In this document: positions 16,232 through 24,645 of the stretch, piece after piece
Position numbering within the stretch: position 1 is the first letter of the stretch
Layout: each line of letters starts with the position of its first letter
NCBI RefSeq assembly: GCF_900106975.1
Contig: NZ_FNNU01000003.1
Span: forward strand, 557,002 to 621,001
Direction: 5' to 3'
Length of the DNA: 64,000 bases
From: Pseudomonas kuykendallii
GTDB taxonomy: Bacteria; Pseudomonadota; Gammaproteobacteria; Pseudomonadales; Pseudomonadaceae
Position numbers and translations under genes: made by a program
The notes under the pieces: model-generated
What the model was told of the DNA's origin: nothing
Databases searched by the model: none
Seen by the model: only the letters and a program-made list of their open reading frames with translations

Positions 16232-17527
16232 TCAGGAAAGCCAGCCGAGCATCGAGAACCACAGGTAGTCCAGCGGCACCAGCAGCGCGAAGGTCAGCGC
16301 CGCCAGCGCCAGGCACAAGCGCAGGGCGTGGCGCAGCGGCACCTTGCCCAGGGCCATCGCTACGATGATCGGCGGTGCCTGGTACGGCAGCAGCGGCGTG
16401 GCGAAGCCGATCACCTGGATCATCAGCACGCCGAGCAGCGGGAAGCCGGAAGCGTCCACCAGCGACTGCGCCATGGGCGTGAACATCGCCGGCACACCGT
16501 TGGCGGTGACCACGAAGTTCAGCACGCTCGACAGCCCGACGATGGACAGGAAACTGCGCAGCGGCGTGGCGGGGTCCAGCGGCAGCCAGGCCAGCAGCGC
16601 GTCGCCGATCATCCGCCCCAGGCCGCTCTGCCCGACCAGCGCCGCGAGGCCGAGAATCGCCGCCACGTAGAGCGCGGTGCGGTGGTTGACCTTGCTGCCG
16701 AACTCCTCGGCGCTGACGAAGCCGATCCGCGGCAACAGGCAGAAACACGCCGCCAGCAGGCCGATCCAGGCGGGCGAAATACCGTGCAGCGAATCGCTGA
16801 CCCAGAGCCCTACGGTGATCGCCAGCAGCAGCGCCAGGCGCTTCTCGTCGCGACTCAGCGGCGGCCCGGCCTCCGGCTCCACACGCCGGTCGAGGCGGTC
16901 CGCGAACAGCGCGCAGACGCAGCCGCCCAGCGCCAGCGCCTTGAGCACACCGAGCACCGGCCCATGCAGCATCAGGTAGGACAGGTAGGAGAGGTGCAGG
17001 CCGTAGCTGCTCTCGATGGCACCGACCATCACCAGGTTCGGCACGTTGGCCGGCAGGATGCTGCAGGACAGCTGGAAGGTCGCGACGCCCACCGCCAGTG
17101 CCAGGCCGAGCCGCCCGCGTCGCCCTTCGACGAGACCGGTGCGATCCGCCAGCGCCAGCACGATCGGCATCAGCAGCGCGATCCGTCCCATGCTCGACGG
17201 CATCACCAGCGCCAGCGCGTAGCACAGGCCGATCACGCCGAAGACCATCCGCACGTAGGAGCCGGACAGCCGCGAGGCGAGCGCGCGGGCGCAGCGGTCG
17301 GCGAGCCCGGTCCGCTGGATCGCCAGGCCGAGCACGAAACCGCTGAGCACCAGCCAGAAGGCGCCGGAGGCGAAACCGGAGAAGATCAGCCCTGGCGGCG
17401 CCAGCTGCAGCAGCATCGCGGCGGCGAAGAACAGCAGCGCGGTGAGGTATTCGGGCAGTTTCGCCGTGGCCCAGAGGCCGATGGTCAGCGCCACCACGGC
17501 GGCGGTGAGCAAAAGCTGGATATCCAT
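16232..17527 (-). CDS. SLC13/DASS family anion (dicarboxylate) symporter
   Basis: 431 aa with about eleven hydrophobic segments starting at MDIQLLLTAAVVALTIGLW. Features fitting the DASS family (SLC13, divalent anion:Na+ symporters): LSGFVLGLAIQRTGLADRCAR, an SILPANVPNLVMVG loop near 160 and a second TANGVPAMFTPMAQSL loop near 335, the two discontinuous-helix signature regions that carry the SNT/TNP-type substrate motifs in this family. A citrate, tricarballylate or C4-dicarboxylate substrate is plausible. It is divergent from an AraC regulator with 112 bases between, suggesting that regulator controls it. The start at 17527 avoids a long Arg-rich extension. Confidence 0.75.
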   Translation of the reverse strand: MDIQLLLTAAVVALTIGLWATAKLPEYLTALLFFAAAMLLQLAPPGLIFSGFASGAFWLVLSGFVLGLAIQRTGLADRCARALASRLSGSYVRMVFGVIGLCYALALVMPSSMGRIALLMPIVLALADRTGLVEGRRGRLGLALAVGVATFQLSCSILPANVPNLVMVGAIESSYGLHLSYLSYLMLHGPVLGVLKALALGGCVCALFADRLDRRVEPEAGPPLSRDEKRLALLLAITVGLWVSDSLHGISPAWIGLLAACFCLLPRIGFVSAEEFGSKVNHRTALYVAAILGLAALVGQSGLGRMIGDALLAWLPLDPATPLRSFLSIVGLSSVLNFVVTANGVPAMFTPMAQSLVDASGFPLLGVLMIQVIGFATPLLPYQAPPIIVAMALGKVPLRHALRLCLALAALTFALLVPLDYLWFSMLGWLS

Positions 17528-17639
17528 GTGCGTTCTCTTGTTATGGGTCGGGAGCCCTCCCGGCAGCGCAGCAGTCTGCCCGGCGAAACCGCGTGTTTCC
17601 ACTACCACGCGCCGGGCGCGGCGCTTATTCTCCCCGCCC

Positions 17640-18386
17640 ATGATCGATCTGCTCGCCACCCCGGCCCCCGCCACCCTCGCCGACCTGCTCGCCAGCCTGG
17701 AGCAGATCGCACCGCTGTTCGATGCGCTGCCCGGCGTGGTGTTCTTCATCAAGGACGCCCAGGCGCGCTATGCGCTGGTCAACCAGACGCTGGCCCAGCG
17801 CTGCGGGTTCAAGGACAAGGCGGCGTTGCTCGGGCGCACCGCCGAAGAGGTCTTCCCGGCGCGATTCGGGCCGCTGTACACCGAGCAGGATCGCCGCGTG
17901 CTGGCCAGCGGCGGGCAACTGGCCGACCAGCTGGAGCTGCATCTCTACTACGGCAACCAGCCCACCTGGTGCCTGACCCACAAGCTGGCGCTGCGCGACC
18001 GCGAGGGCGCGGTGATCGGCGTCGCCGGCATCTCCCGCGACCTGCAGCTGCCGCAGTCGACCCACCCTGCCTACGGCAAGCTGGCGGCGGTGGACGCCTA
18101 CATCCGCGAGCATTTCGCCCGGCCGATCAGCCTGGCCGAGCTCACCGCCATCGCCGGGCTCTCGGTGGCCCAGCTGGAACGCCACTGCAAGCGCATCTTC
18201 CAGCTCACCCCGCGGCAGATGATCCACAAGGCGCGCCTGGGCGAAGCCTCGCGGCTGCTGCAGCAGGACCTGTCGATCACCGAGATCGCGCTGCGCTGCG
18301 GCTACACCGACCACAGCGCCTTCAGCCGCCAGTTCCGCGCCCTGACCGGCTTCTCCCCCAGCCAGTACCGCGACTCGCACCGCTGA
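17640..18386 (+). CDS. AraC family regulator with N-terminal PAS domain
   Basis: 248 aa. A PAS/PAC domain (about 25-135; LFDALPGVVFFIKDAQARYALVN, EVFPARFGPLYTEQDRRVL, in parts) is joined to a two-helix-turn-helix AraC DNA-binding domain (about 145-248) with ISLAELTAIAGLSVAQLERH and the second motif SITEIALRCGYTDHSAFSRQFR, ending LTGFSPSQYR. Cytoplasmic ligand- or redox-responsive transcription factor. The divergent DASS transporter is the nearest likely target; the hydroxyproline locus begins 263 bases downstream on the same strand and is a second possibility. The promoter operators of that locus look GntR-like rather than AraC-like. Confidence 0.88.
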   Translation: MIDLLATPAPATLADLLASLEQIAPLFDALPGVVFFIKDAQARYALVNQTLAQRCGFKDKAALLGRTAEEVFPARFGPLYTEQDRRVLASGGQLADQLELHLYYGNQPTWCLTHKLALRDREGAVIGVAGISRDLQLPQSTHPAYGKLAAVDAYIREHFARPISLAELTAIAGLSVAQLERHCKRIFQLTPRQMIHKARLGEASRLLQQDLSITEIALRCGYTDHSAFSRQFRALTGFSPSQYRDSHR

Positions 18387-18585
18387 TACCGGCGCTGTTC
18401 CCCGTCGCGCCAGGGTGTTCCCTCTTGGGGCACCGCCCTTCGCATTGCTCCCTTATGTAACACGCCCGAGCCGGGTGACTTAGCGCCGTTCATGTGCCCG
18501 AAATCCGCTTCGGCCGCGGCAGCATTGGCCCATGAGCACGTGGTGGGCACCGGGGGAAAAGCCGGCATATCCGTTGCATATTAAA

Positions 18586-18600
18586 TATCGTATACGAAAT
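18586..18600. promoter_or_regulatory. Operator-like palindrome upstream of hydroxyproline ABC operon
   Basis: TATCGTATACGAAAT with the perfect palindrome TCGTATACGA at its core (18588-18597), 50 bases upstream of the solute-binding protein gene. The identical 15 bases recur at 24605-24619 before the DapA-family gene. The palindrome fits the yGTM-KACr half-sites of the FadR/FCD subgroup of GntR regulators. A TTGCAT at 18574-18579 could be a -35 element, so the site lies within the likely promoter, consistent with repression. Confidence 0.65.
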
Positions 18601-18649
18601 CACCTAGCTGGCTTCACACCCTTCGTCTTCCATTCACAACGAGGCACCT

Positions 18650-19462
18650 ATGAAAAACCCCGCTTTTGCCGTAGCCCTCAGCGCTGTAATGACTACCTGC
18701 GTGATCGGTAACGCCCAGGCCGACAAGCTCGACGACATCATCGAGTCCGGCAAGCTGCGTTGCGCCGTCACACTGGACTTCCCGCCCATGGGCTTCCGTG
18801 ACGACAAGAACGCCCCGGCCGGCTTCGACGTCGACTACTGCAACGACCTGGCGAAAGTCCTCGGCGTCGAGGCGGAAGTCGTCGAAACCCCCTTCCCCGA
18901 CCGCATCCCCGCGCTGGTTTCCGGGCGTGCCGACGTGATCGTCGCCTCCACCTCGGACACTCTGGAGCGCGCCAAGACGGTCGCCATGAGCGTGCCGTAC
19001 TTCGCCTTCCAGATGGTCGTGCTGACCCGTGACGACACCGGGATCAACAGCTTCGACGATCTCAAGGGCAAACCCGTCGGCAACACCAGCGGCACCTTCG
19101 AGGCGATCGCCCTCGAGAAGTCCGTGAAGGACTGGGGCAACGGCAGCTTCCGCGCCTACCAGACCCAGAACGACACCATCCTCGCCGTCGCCCAAGGCCA
19201 CATCGACGCCACCGTGGTGACCAACACCGTCGCCGCCTCGACCCTCAAGTCCGGCAAGTACAAGGGCCTGAAAGTCGCCGGCGACGCGCCCTACGTGATC
19301 GATTACGTCTCGCTGGCGGCCAAGCGCAACGAGTACGGCCTGATCCACTACCTGAACCTGTTCGTCAACCAGCAGGTTCGTACCGGTCGCTACGCCGAGC
19401 TGTACGAGAAGTGGGTCGGCGGCAAGCCGGTCAACCTGACCGTACCGGGCGTCTACTACTGA
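18650..19462 (+). CDS. ABC transporter solute-binding protein (family 3 amino acid type)
   Basis: 270 aa with a Sec signal peptide ending NAQA (about 23), so periplasmic. It has the bacterial extracellular solute-binding family 3 fold: DDIIESGKLRCAVTLDFPPMGFRDDKNAPAGFDVDYCNDLAKVLG (family signature, in parts), FPDRIPALVSGRADVIVASTSDT, NSFDDLKGKPVGNTSGTFEA and a hinge QNDTILAVAQGHIDA. It begins the operon with aconitase X, two permeases and the ATPase. GAGG lies five bases before the ATG. Context suggests a hydroxyproline or related imino acid ligand; the sequence alone shows only polar amino acid type. Confidence 0.88.
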   Translation: MKNPAFAVALSAVMTTCVIGNAQADKLDDIIESGKLRCAVTLDFPPMGFRDDKNAPAGFDVDYCNDLAKVLGVEAEVVETPFPDRIPALVSGRADVIVASTSDTLERAKTVAMSVPYFAFQMVVLTRDDTGINSFDDLKGKPVGNTSGTFEAIALEKSVKDWGNGSFRAYQTQNDTILAVAQGHIDATVVTNTVAASTLKSGKYKGLKVAGDAPYVIDYVSLAAKRNEYGLIHYLNLFVNQQVRTGRYAELYEKWVGGKPVNLTVPGVYY

Positions 19463-19486
19463 GTCCGCGCTATAGGCGGAGCTTCA

Positions 19487-19565
19487 CGTAGGGTGCGCCG
19501 CGCGCACTGCCCGCTCCGAGGCAGCGCGGCGCATCGCACGACCCACGGTGCGCAGGGCGCACCCC
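19487..19565. repeat. GTAGGGTG-type intergenic element (copy 2)
   Basis: CGTAGGGTGCGCCGCGCGCA at the left and GTGCGCAGGGCGCACCCC at the right form an imperfect inverted pair. It sits between the solute-binding gene and the aconitase X gene, inside a presumed operon, where the folded RNA could attenuate or stabilise expression of the upstream gene relative to the rest. Confidence 0.65.
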
Positions 19566-19585
19566 ACTTTCATGGGAACGACTTC

Positions 19586-21352
19586 ATGCCTGACGTATCG
19601 CTAAGCGGCCGCGCCCTGGTGGCCGGATCGGCGCAAGGCGAGCTGCTGCATGCCGATCTCGGCCTGAGTTTCTGGGGCGGCATCGACCCGTTCAGCGGCG
19701 AAGTCATCGACCGCCACCACCCCCTCAGCGGCGCCATCGTCAGCGACCGCGTGCTGGCGATTCCCAGCGGTCGCGGCTCCTGCACCGGCAGCAGCGTGAT
19801 GCTGGAACTGATCCTCAACGGCCACGCTCCGGCAGCTCTGCTGCTGGAACAGGTCGACGACATTCTCACCCTCGGCGTCCTGATCGCCGAGCAGATGTTC
19901 GGCCGCTCGATCCCGGTGGTCGCGCTTGGCCGCGAAGCCTTCGCCGCGCTGCGCGAGGCGCGCCACGTGCGGGTGTCGGGCAACCGGGTCGACGGTTTCG
20001 CCAGCGCACCTGCCGCGCTCGACGGCGCGCCGGCAACCGTCGTCGCCGAGGCGCCGTGCCTGACGCTCAGCGCGCAGGACCGCGAAATGCTCGACGGCAT
20101 CCACGGCAGGGCCGCGCAGGTGGCCATGGGCATCATCGTGCGAATGGCCGAACTGCAGGGCGCCAACACGCTGCTGGACATCACCCAGGCGCACATCGAC
20201 GGCTGCATCTACACCGGCCCGGCCTGCCTGCGCTTCGCCCGCCAACTGGTGGAATGGGGCGCCCAGGTGAAGGTGCCGACCACGCTCAACGCGATCTCGG
20301 TGGACAAGCGCCGCTGGCGCGAGCAGGGCATCGACGCCGCTTTCGGCGAGCCCGCGGCCGCGCTCGGCGATGCCTACCTGGAGATGGGCGCCCAGGTCAG
20401 CTTCACCTGCGCGCCCTACCTGCTGGACAGCGCGCCGCGCCTCGGCGAGCAGATCGTCTGGGCCGAATCCAACGCGGTGGTCTACGCCAACAGCGTGCTT
20501 GGCGCGCGCACCCTGAAATACCCCGACTACCTGGACATCTGCATCGCCCTGACCGGCCGCGCGCCGCTCAGCGGCTGTCACCTGCCGGGCCAGCGCCACG
20601 CCAGCCTGCGCATCGAACTGCCGACGCTGGAGGGGCTGGACGATGCCTTCTACCCGCTGCTCGGCTACCACGTCGGCCTGCTCTGCGGCAGCGAGATCCC
20701 GGTGATCTGCGGCCTGGAGCACGCGCAGCCGGACCTCGACGACCTGAAAGCCTTCGGCGCCGCCTTCGCCACCACCTCGGCCGCGCCGATGTTCCACATC
20801 GCCGGGGTGACGCCGGAAGCGCCCAGCGCCGAACGCGCCCTGGGCGGCCAGGCGCCGGCACGGCTGCTGCGCGTCAGCGCCATGGACCTGCTGGAAAGCT
20901 GGTGGGAGTTGAACAGCGCCGAGGAGCCGCGGGTCGACCTGGTCTCGCTGGGCAATCCGCATTTCTCCTTCAGCGAATGCGCGCGCCTCGCCGCGCTCTG
21001 CGCCGGCCGTCGCAAGCATGCCGACACCGCGCTGGTGATCACCTGCGGCCGGACGATCCACGAACGCGCCCGCGACGCCGGCCACGTCGCCACACTGGAA
21101 GCCTTCGGCGCGCAGTTCGTCACCGACACCTGCTGGTGCATGCTCGGCGAACCGGTGATTCCGCCCGCCGCGCGCACCCTGATGACCAATTCGGGCAAGT
21201 ACGCCCACTACGCACCGGGGCTGGTCGGCCGTCGGGTGCATTTCGGCAGCCTCGCCGAATGCGTCGACGCCGCCTGCAGCGGGCGCGCCAGCGGGCGTCT
21301 GCCGGCCTGGCTGCAGCTCGGCGAAGCCACGGAGGAACCCGCCCATGTTTGA
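19586..21352 (+). CDS. Aconitase X, fused small+large (cis-3-hydroxy-L-proline dehydratase type)
   Basis: 588 aa. The N-terminal ~135 residues are an AcnX swivel (DUF126) domain: GRALVAGSAQGELLHADLGLSFWGGIDPFSGEVIDRHHPLSGA (in parts), then the catalytic-loop Ser region SGRGSCTGSSVMLELI (61-76). The rest is the AcnX large domain (DUF521): KVPTTLNAISVDKRRWREQG, YLEMGAQVSFTCAPYLLD, AESNAVVYANSVLGAR, and SLGNPHFSFSECARLAALC. Characterised bacterial AcnX proteins dehydrate cis-3-hydroxy-L-proline to pyrroline-2-carboxylate using an Fe-S or metal centre. The start at 19586 has no obvious strong SD but the preceding reading frame runs through a repeat. The stop overlaps the first permease by 8 bases, so it belongs to the transport operon. 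Confidence 0.85.
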   Translation: MPDVSLSGRALVAGSAQGELLHADLGLSFWGGIDPFSGEVIDRHHPLSGAIVSDRVLAIPSGRGSCTGSSVMLELILNGHAPAALLLEQVDDILTLGVLIAEQMFGRSIPVVALGREAFAALREARHVRVSGNRVDGFASAPAALDGAPATVVAEAPCLTLSAQDREMLDGIHGRAAQVAMGIIVRMAELQGANTLLDITQAHIDGCIYTGPACLRFARQLVEWGAQVKVPTTLNAISVDKRRWREQGIDAAFGEPAAALGDAYLEMGAQVSFTCAPYLLDSAPRLGEQIVWAESNAVVYANSVLGARTLKYPDYLDICIALTGRAPLSGCHLPGQRHASLRIELPTLEGLDDAFYPLLGYHVGLLCGSEIPVICGLEHAQPDLDDLKAFGAAFATTSAAPMFHIAGVTPEAPSAERALGGQAPARLLRVSAMDLLESWWELNSAEEPRVDLVSLGNPHFSFSECARLAALCAGRRKHADTALVITCGRTIHERARDAGHVATLEAFGAQFVTDTCWCMLGEPVIPPAARTLMTNSGKYAHYAPGLVGRRVHFGSLAECVDAACSGRASGRLPAWLQLGEATEEPAHV

Positions 21353-22010
21353 CTACACCTTCCACTGGCGCGCCGCCTACAAGGCGCTGCCGGACATGCT
21401 CGCCGGCGCCTGGGTGACCTTCGAGACCGCTGCCCTGTCGATGGTCTTCGGCGTGATCATCGCGCTGCTGCTGACCCTGATGCGCCAGGGCCGCAACCCG
21501 GTGCTGCGCGGCTTCGCCGCGACCTGGATATCCATCGCGCGCAATACGCCGTCGCTGTTCCAGATCTACATCCTCTACTTCGGCCTGGGCTCCTTCGGCC
21601 TGCACGTCAGCTCCTGGTTCGCCCTGCTCGCGGGGATCACCTTCAACAACGCCGGCTACCTCGCGGAAAACTTCCGCGGCGGCCTCAAGGCGGTGCCCGA
21701 TACCCAGCTGCGCGCCGCGCGCTCCCTGGGCATGAGCGCGGCTCAGGCGTACCGGCTGATCGTGGTGCCGCAATTGCTGCGGATCGTTTTCTATCCGCTG
21801 ACCAACCAGATGGTCTGGGCGGTGTTGATGACCTCGCTGGGGGTGATCGTCGGCTTGAACAACGACCTCACCGGCGTGACCCAGGACTACAACGTGAAGA
21901 CCTTCCGCACCTTCGAGTTCTTCGCCCTGGCCGCGGTGCTCTATTACCTGATCGCCAAGGCGATCGTGGCGGTCGCCCGGATACTGTCCTGGCGCCTGTT
22001 CCGCTATTGA
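21345..22010 (+). CDS. ABC transporter permease (polar amino acid, HisMQ family)
   Basis: 221 aa inner membrane permease with five to six hydrophobic helices and the EAA-type cytoplasmic loop AARSLGMSAAQAYRLIVVPQLLR (about 125-147, in parts). MFDYTFHWRAAYKALPDMLAGAWVTFETAALS is a typical His/Glu/Gln permease start. Overlaps aconitase X by 8 bases, with the second permease 10 bases downstream, so strictly co-expressed. Pairs with the following permease as the heterodimeric channel. Confidence 0.9.
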   Translation: MFDYTFHWRAAYKALPDMLAGAWVTFETAALSMVFGVIIALLLTLMRQGRNPVLRGFAATWISIARNTPSLFQIYILYFGLGSFGLHVSSWFALLAGITFNNAGYLAENFRGGLKAVPDTQLRAARSLGMSAAQAYRLIVVPQLLRIVFYPLTNQMVWAVLMTSLGVIVGLNNDLTGVTQDYNVKTFRTFEFFALAAVLYYLIAKAIVAVARILSWRLFRY

Positions 22011-22020
22011 GAGGCTGACC

Positions 22021-22671
22021 ATGTTCTCCACCAGCTTCACCTGGAACGACTTCCTGTTCCTCCTCCAGGGCGCCTGGGTCACCCTGCTGCTGACCCTCGG
22101 CGCGATGGCCATCGGCACCGTCGCCGGTGTGCTCTGCGGCCTGCTCCGCGCGCTGCTGCCAAGGGCCACGCTGCCGCTGTCCTGGCTGCTCGACGTGTTC
22201 CGCAGTGTGCCGCTGCTGATCCAGTTCGTCCTGTTCAACTCGCTCAAGAGCATCGCCGGGCTGAACTGGAGCGCCTTCACCGTCGCCTGCATCGTGCTCG
22301 GCATCTACGCCACGGCGTTCTGCACCGAGATCGTCCGCAGCGGCGTGCTGGCGGTGCCCTTCAACCTGCGCCGCGCCAGCCGCTCGCTGGGCCTCACCTA
22401 CCTGCAGGACCTGCGCTACATCGTCCTGCCGATCGCCACCCGCGTGGCCTTTCCCGGCTGGCTGAACCTGGTGCTGTCGGTGATGAAGGACACCGCGCTG
22501 GTGATGTGGATCGGCATCGTCGAACTGCTGCGCGCCTCGCAGACCATCGTCACGCGCATTCAGGAGCCGCTGCTGGTGCTGTGCATCGCGGGACTCATCT
22601 ACTACGTCATGAGCCTGGTGGTCGCCCGCCTGGGCGCCCGGCTGGAAACAAGGTGGCAGGAAAATGATTGA
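22021..22671 (+). CDS. ABC transporter permease (polar amino acid, HisMQ family)
   Basis: 216 aa inner membrane subunit. Starts MFSTSFTWNDFLFLLQGAWVTLLLTLGAMA (in parts); helices separated by an RSVPLLIQFVLFNSLKS segment and the EAA loop RRASRSLGLTYLQDLRYIVLPIA (about 118-140). It overlaps the ATPase gene by 8 bases. Together with the first permease it forms the transmembrane channel for the family 3 binding protein. Confidence 0.9.
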   Translation: MFSTSFTWNDFLFLLQGAWVTLLLTLGAMAIGTVAGVLCGLLRALLPRATLPLSWLLDVFRSVPLLIQFVLFNSLKSIAGLNWSAFTVACIVLGIYATAFCTEIVRSGVLAVPFNLRRASRSLGLTYLQDLRYIVLPIATRVAFPGWLNLVLSVMKDTALVMWIGIVELLRASQTIVTRIQEPLLVLCIAGLIYYVMSLVVARLGARLETRWQEND

Positions 22672-23386
22672 GATCGACAACGTACACAAATCCTTCGGCG
22701 AACTGGACGTGATCAAGGGCGTCAGCCTGAGGGTGAACAAGGGCGAGGTGGTCTCGATCATCGGCGGCTCGGGCTCCGGCAAGTCGACCCTGCTGATGTG
22801 CATCAACGGCCTGGAGTCGATCAAGAGCGGCAGCATCCGCGTCGACGGCACCGAGGTCCACGCGCCCGGCACCGACATCAACAAGCTGCGGCAGAAGATT
22901 GGCATCGTCTTCCAGCAGTGGAACGCCTTCCCCCACCTGACCGTGCTGGAGAACGTCATGCTGGCGCCGCGCAAGGTGCTCGGCCGGAGCAAGCAGGACG
23001 CCGAGGAAATGGCGGTGAAGCAGCTCACCCACGTCGGCCTCGCGGACAAGCTCAAGGTGTTCCCCGGCAAGCTTTCCGGCGGCCAGCAGCAGCGCATGGC
23101 GATCGCCCGCGCGCTGGCCATGTCGCCGGACTACATGCTGTTCGACGAAGCCACCTCGGCGCTCGACCCGCAACTGGTTGGCGAGGTGCTCGACACCATG
23201 CGCCTGCTCGCCGAGGAAGGCATGACCATGGTCCTGGTGACCCACGAGATCCGCTTCGCCCGCGACGTCTCCGACCGCGTGGCGTTCTTCCGCAACGGCC
23301 TGGTGCACGAGATCGGCACGCCCGATCAGGTGATCGGCAACCCGCAGAAGCCGGAAACCATCGACTTCCTGAAATCGATCAACTAA
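22664..23386 (+). CDS. ABC transporter ATP-binding protein (polar amino acid)
   Basis: 240 aa with all motifs of an active ABC ATPase: Walker [11 protein letters not shown] loop ([17 protein letters not shown]), signature [15 protein letters not shown], Walker [12 protein letters not shown] and the switch His in LVTHE. It groups with GlnQ/HisP-type importers. It overlaps the second permease by 8 bases and is followed after 13 bases by the proline racemase family gene, so the operon continues into catabolism. Confidence 0.93.
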   Translation: MIEIDNVHKSFGELDVIKGVSLRVNKGEVVSIIGGSGSGKSTLLMCINGLESIKSGSIRVDGTEVHAPGTDINKLRQKIGIVFQQWNAFPHLTVLENVMLAPRKVLGRSKQDAEEMAVKQLTHVGLADKLKVFPGKLSGGQQQRMAIARALAMSPDYMLFDEATSALDPQLVGEVLDTMRLLAEEGMTMVLVTHEIRFARDVSDRVAFFRNGLVHEIGTPDQVIGNPQKPETIDFLKSIN

Positions 23387-23399
23387 GAGGAACCGGGCC

Positions 23400-24437
23400 A
23401 TGCGCTCGAGCAAGGTCATCCATGTGGTCAGTTGCCACGCCGAAGGCGAGGTGGGCGACGTGATCGTCGGCGGCGTCGCGCCGCCTCCGGGCGATACGCT
23501 GTGGGAACAGTCGCGCTGGATCGCGAATGACGACGTCCTGCGCAACTTCGTACTCAATGAGCCGCGCGGCGGGGTGTTCCGCCACGTCAACCTGCTGGTG
23601 CCGGCGAAGAACCCGAAGGCGCAGATGGGCTGGATCATCATGGAGCCGGCCGACGTGCCGCCGATGTCCGGCTCCAACTCGCTGTGCGTGGCCACCGTGC
23701 TGCTCGACAGCGGCATCCTGCCGATGAGCGAACCGCAGACCCGACTGACCCTGGAGGCGCCGGGCGGTCTGGTGGAGGTCATCGCCGACTGCCGCGACGG
23801 CAAGGCCGAACGGGTCGAGGTGAAGAACGTGCCGTCGTTCGTCGACAGGCTGGATGCCTGGATCGAGGTGGACGGCATCGGCTCGATTCCCGTCGACACC
23901 GCCTACGGCGGCGACAGCTTCGCCATCGTCGATGCGCGGCGCCTGGGCTTCTCGCTGAGCGCCGATGAGGCTGCCGACCTGGTCGCGGTGGGCCTGAAGA
24001 TCACCCAGGCGGCCAACCAGCAGCTCGGTTTCGTGCACCCGCTGAACCCGGACTGGGGACATATCTCGTTCTGCCAGATCGCCGCCCCGGTGGAGTACGT
24101 CAACGGCGTCGCCAGCGCCGCCAACGCGGTGGTCATCCGCCCCGGAAAGATCGACCGTTCGCCCTGCGGCACCGGGTGTTCGGCGCGCATGGCGGTGCTG
24201 CACGCCAGGGGCCAGCTGAAGGTCGGCGAGCGCTTCATCGGCCGCTCGATCATCGGCTCGGAATTCCATTGCCGGATCGATTCGCTGACCGAAGTGGCCG
24301 GTCGCCCGGCGATCTACCCCTGCCTCTCGGGACGCGCCTGGATCACCGGCACCCATCAGCACCTGCTGGACCCGAGCGACCCCTGGCCAACCGGTTACCG
24401 GCTTTCCGATACCTGGCCGGTGGAATTGAAGATCTAG
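23400..24437 (+). CDS. Proline racemase superfamily enzyme, Ser/Cys type (hydroxyproline)
   Basis: 345 aa. The two active-site positions of this superfamily are visible: PPMSGSN (Ser90, where racemases and 4-hydroxyproline epimerase have Cys) and DRSPCGTG (Cys256). It is thus neither the Cys/Cys epimerase nor the Cys/Thr trans-3-hydroxy-L-proline dehydratase class. The HAEGE (14-18) and [13 protein letters not shown] segments are conserved. Family members act on 4- or 3-hydroxyproline stereoisomers; context with aconitase X, DapA and an aldehyde dehydrogenase supports this. It follows the ATPase by 13 bases with GAGG upstream. Exact reaction uncertain because of Ser90. Confidence 0.8.
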   Translation: MRSSKVIHVVSCHAEGEVGDVIVGGVAPPPGDTLWEQSRWIANDDVLRNFVLNEPRGGVFRHVNLLVPAKNPKAQMGWIIMEPADVPPMSGSNSLCVATVLLDSGILPMSEPQTRLTLEAPGGLVEVIADCRDGKAERVEVKNVPSFVDRLDAWIEVDGIGSIPVDTAYGGDSFAIVDARRLGFSLSADEAADLVAVGLKITQAANQQLGFVHPLNPDWGHISFCQIAAPVEYVNGVASAANAVVIRPGKIDRSPCGTGCSARMAVLHARGQLKVGERFIGRSIIGSEFHCRIDSLTEVAGRPAIYPCLSGRAWITGTHQHLLDPSDPWPTGYRLSDTWPVELKI

Positions 24438-24604
24438 AAAAACGCCGGTGCGTGGAGTGGGCCCAAGGGCATGCCATCGACCGGCGCGGAACGATTGCGA
24501 GGCCACCAGGAGCGACACCCCCAGCAATCCTTCAAACGCCGTTGCAACACCCGCTCCGGCCGTCGGAGCGAAAAGAAAAGCGTGGCAAATCATTGCCTTT
24601 CAAT

Positions 24605-24619
24605 TATCGTATACGAAAT
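24605..24619. promoter_or_regulatory. Second copy of the TATCGTATACGAAAT operator
   Basis: Identical 15-base copy of the site at 18586, 26 bases upstream of the DapA-family ATG, with core palindrome 24607-24616. Two identical sites 6 kb apart in front of two transcription units of one pathway indicate control by a common, probably GntR/FCD-type, regulator. No such regulator gene is found in the window. The preceding 167 bases show nothing else recognisable. Confidence 0.65.
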
Positions 24620-24645
24620 ACATTTAGCACCCGGAGACAGATCCC

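Noticed and set aside
18587-18600. Operator assigned to the PAS-AraC regulator
   Set aside because: AraC sites are usually non-palindromic direct repeats; a perfect palindrome fits GntR better, so AraC control of this locus is not asserted.
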